A program made the translations under genes and the position numbers. Below, piece after piece: positions 36,369 to 39,060 of a DNA stretch of 39,060 nt (the first letter of the stretch is position 1; every line of letters begins with the position of its first letter). This DNA is from Yoonia sp. (GTDB lineage: Bacteria > Pseudomonadota > Alphaproteobacteria > Rhodobacterales > Rhodobacteraceae): positions 1 through 39,060 of the forward strand of contig JAQXEG010000007.1 of assembly GCA_029250945.1 (NCBI GenBank), written 5' to 3'. A model generated the notes under the pieces. That model made no database searches. It saw only the letters and a list, made by a program, of their open reading frames with translations, and had not been told where the DNA came from.

Positions 36369-36389
36369 GATGTCTTTGGAAAACCAGGT

Positions 36390-36803
36390 TTACCAGTCTT
36401 CGCGCTGAACGACGCGTGTTTTGATTGGCAGCTTCATCGCAGCAAGGCGCAGGGCCTCACGGGCGATGGGTTCTGCAACGCCGTCGATTTCAAACATCAC
36501 GCGGCCAGGTTTAACCTTGCATGCCCAAAAATCGATGGAACCTTTACCCTTACCCATACGTACTTCGACGGGCTTGGAGGTCACTGGGGTGTCTGGGAAA
36601 ATACGGATCCAGACGCGACCCTGACGTTTCATCTGACGTGTCATTGCACGACGGGCGGCTTCGATCTGGCGCGCAGTGATACGCTCAGGTTCGATCGCCT
36701 TAAGACCAAAGGAACCAAAGTTCAGGTCAGACCCGCCCTTTGCCAAACCTTTGATCCGGCCTTTGTGCAGCTTGCGGTGTTTTGTACGCTTTGGCTGAAG
36801 CAT
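36390..36803 (-). CDS. rplP: Large ribosomal subunit protein uL16
   Basis: A 137-residue protein starting [19 protein letters not shown] and containing [20 protein letters not shown] and [20 protein letters not shown] (key words FPDTP and MGKGKGS), the uL16 core near the peptidyl transferase centre. It follows rpsC by 13 bases and ends the S10-type unit, before the terminator at 36335-36368. Confidence 0.98.
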   Translation of the reverse strand: MLQPKRTKHRKLHKGRIKGLAKGGSDLNFGSFGLKAIEPERITARQIEAARRAMTRQMKRQGRVWIRIFPDTPVTSKPVEVRMGKGKGSIDFWACKVKPGRVMFEIDGVAEPIAREALRLAAMKLPIKTRVVQREDW

Positions 36804-36816
36804 TGTTCAGATCTCC

Positions 36817-37518
36817 TTAGCGACGTGGGCCGCGAGGGACAGCGCCCTCTTGCAGCTCAGCGTGTTTACGGTCGTGCGCCTGCGGATCGTGCTCCATGAT
36901 CTCACCTTTGAAGATGAAGACCTTGATGCCGATGATCCCATAAGGCGTCATCGCCTCATAAAGCGCATAGTCGATGTCAGCACGCAGGGTGTGAAGCGGC
37001 ACGCGGCCCTCACGATACCATTCGGTACGCGCGATCTCTGCACCGCCAAGACGGCCAGCAAGGTTCACACGAATACCCAAGGCGCCCATGCGCATCGCGT
37101 TCTGAACCGAACGCTTCATAGCGCGACGGAAGGACACACGACGCTCAAGCTGCTGACCAATGGATTCAGCAACCAGGGCTGCGTCCAGTTCAGGCTTGCG
37201 CACTTCGACGATGTTCAGGTGCAGTTCGGATGCAGTCAGCTTGGCAAGCTTCTGACGCAGACCTTCGATGTCTGCACCTTTCTTACCAATGATCACACCC
37301 GGACGGGCAGCGTGGATTGTGACGCGGCACTTTTTGTGCGGACGCTCAATGATCACGCGGCTGATGCCGGACTGCGCGCATTCTTTCTTGATGAATGCTT
37401 TGATCTTCAGGTCTTCCAGCAGCATGTCACCATAGTCTTTGGTGTCAGCATACCAACGGCTATCCCAGGTGCGGTTGACCTGAAGACGCATCCCGATTGG
37501 GTTAACTTTATTACCCAT
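36817..37518 (-). CDS. rpsC: Small ribosomal subunit protein uS3
   Basis: A 233-residue protein starting [20 protein letters not shown]. The KH domain contains [19 protein letters not shown], and [20 protein letters not shown] lies in the C-terminal half. It lines the mRNA entry channel of the 30S subunit. Its start overlaps the rplV stop by one base, with GGAGC upstream. Confidence 0.98.
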   Translation of the reverse strand: MGNKVNPIGMRLQVNRTWDSRWYADTKDYGDMLLEDLKIKAFIKKECAQSGISRVIIERPHKKCRVTIHAARPGVIIGKKGADIEGLRQKLAKLTASELHLNIVEVRKPELDAALVAESIGQQLERRVSFRRAMKRSVQNAMRMGALGIRVNLAGRLGGAEIARTEWYREGRVPLHTLRADIDYALYEAMTPYGIIGIKVFIFKGEIMEHDPQAHDRKHAELQEGAVPRGPRR

Positions 37519-37898
37519 TATGATTGCTCCTCAACTTGGCGAACCACGATTGTGATTTCCGAGAATGGCTTAATGATCTTGCCGAAACGGCCACGTGCCC
37601 GTGGACGACCACGCTTCATGATCAGGTTCTTGCCGCAATATGCTTCGGCAACAACAAGTTCATCAACGTCAAGCTGGTGGTTGTTTTCTGCGTTGGCGAT
37701 CGCCGACTGAAGACATTTCTTCACGTCGTCCGAAATCCGCTTCTTGGAGAAAGTCAGGTCAGTCAGAGCCTGCTCAACTTTCTTGCCGCGGATCAGGCCA
37801 GCAACGAGGTTCAGTTTCTGTGGCGAAGTCCGCAACATGCGCAGTTTTGCACGTGCTTCGTTATCGGCCACGCGGCGGGGATTGTTATCCTTGCTCAT
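37518..37898 (-). CDS. rplV: Large ribosomal subunit protein uL22
   Basis: A 126-residue protein with [20 protein letters not shown] near the N-terminus and the tunnel-loop region [12 protein letters not shown]. It lines the exit tunnel of the 50S subunit. Three bases separate it from rpsS. Confidence 0.98.
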   Translation of the reverse strand: MSKDNNPRRVADNEARAKLRMLRTSPQKLNLVAGLIRGKKVEQALTDLTFSKKRISDDVKKCLQSAIANAENNHQLDVDELVVAEAYCGKNLIMKRGRPRARGRFGKIIKPFSEITIVVRQVEEQS

Positions 37899-37901
37899 GG
37901 C

Positions 37902-38180
37902 TTATTTCCGCTTCGCTTTTTTATCTGCGGCGTGACCGTAGTATGTCCGAGTTGGGGAATATTCACCAAACTTCTGACCGATCATTTCTTCAGATACGTT
38001 AACTGGGATATGCTTCTTGCCGTTGTAGACGCCGAACGTCAAGCCAACGAACTGAGGCAGAATTGTCGAACGACGGGACCAGATTTTGATCACTTCGTTG
38101 CGGCCGCTTTCTTTGGATGCTGCTGCCTTTTTCAAGACGTATGCATCCACAAAAGGACCTTTCCATACGGAACGAGCCAT
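37902..38180 (-). CDS. rpsS: Small ribosomal subunit protein uS19
   Basis: A 92-residue protein starting [19 protein letters not shown] and ending with [20 protein letters not shown], the uS19 sequence in the 30S head. Two bases separate it from rplB. Confidence 0.98.
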   Translation of the reverse strand: MARSVWKGPFVDAYVLKKAAASKESGRNEVIKIWSRRSTILPQFVGLTFGVYNGKKHIPVNVSEEMIGQKFGEYSPTRTYYGHAADKKAKRK

Positions 38181-38182
38181 AA

Positions 38183-39025
<843 letters not shown>

Positions 39026-39060
39026 GTTAGCTTCTTCCGTTTGCTTGGCGGTCCCTAGTT

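Overview
The window is a chromosomal segment from an alphaproteobacterium, most likely a Rhodobacteraceae (Roseobacter group) member. Supporting signs are an ArgB-EngB-MOSC-YidC cluster, a bztABCD-type amino-acid ABC transporter, an ATP12 chaperone gene, and ribosomal proteins of alphaproteobacterial type. An IS3-family remnant and two decayed signalling genes suggest a lineage with active genome decay, such as polar Octadecabacter relatives. The genus is a guess; the family call is firmer.

Layout. 1-201: right end of an IS3-family element. 299-375: tRNA-Arg(ACG), minus strand. 435-3988 (minus): a TVP38-family membrane protein, a mercuric-reductase-like flavoprotein and an orphan sensor kinase. 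4274-5063 (plus): rpmH-rnpA-yidD, ending back to back with a DUF3833 lipoprotein gene (minus). 5670-8033 (plus): ttcA, then a GGDEF/EAL pseudogene. 8174-13394 (plus): a tightly packed run yidC, MOSC, engB, argB, Fe-S protein, sixA. 13455-17923 (minus): bztABCD. 18138-22756 (minus): VOC protein, rarA, crcB, rluC, HAD phosphatase and ATP12, mostly with overlapping ends.

22862-39025 (minus) is the S10/spc/alpha ribosomal protein supercluster: rplB-rpsS-rplV-rpsC-rplP, then rpmC through rpmD, then rplO-secY-adk, then rpsM-rpsK-rpoA-rplQ. It is interrupted twice. Between rplP and rpmC lie a 2OG-Fe(II) oxygenase gene and an alpha/beta hydrolase gene on the opposite strand, plus a small minus-strand ORF. 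Between rpmD and rplO lies a decayed CHASE/HWE histidine kinase gene. The sequence shows a strong intrinsic terminator after rplP and another after rpmD. It also shows promoter-like elements (17-bp spacing) in front of rpmC, rplO and rpsM, so the supercluster appears to be split into four separately started transcription units.

I found no CRISPR array, prophage, or clearly new multi-gene system. The observations most worth following are the partitioned ribosomal supercluster, the two pseudogenes that keep their frame apart from clean nonsense codons, and a long hairpin between rpmH and rnpA. All promoter, operator and hairpin calls were made by eye.
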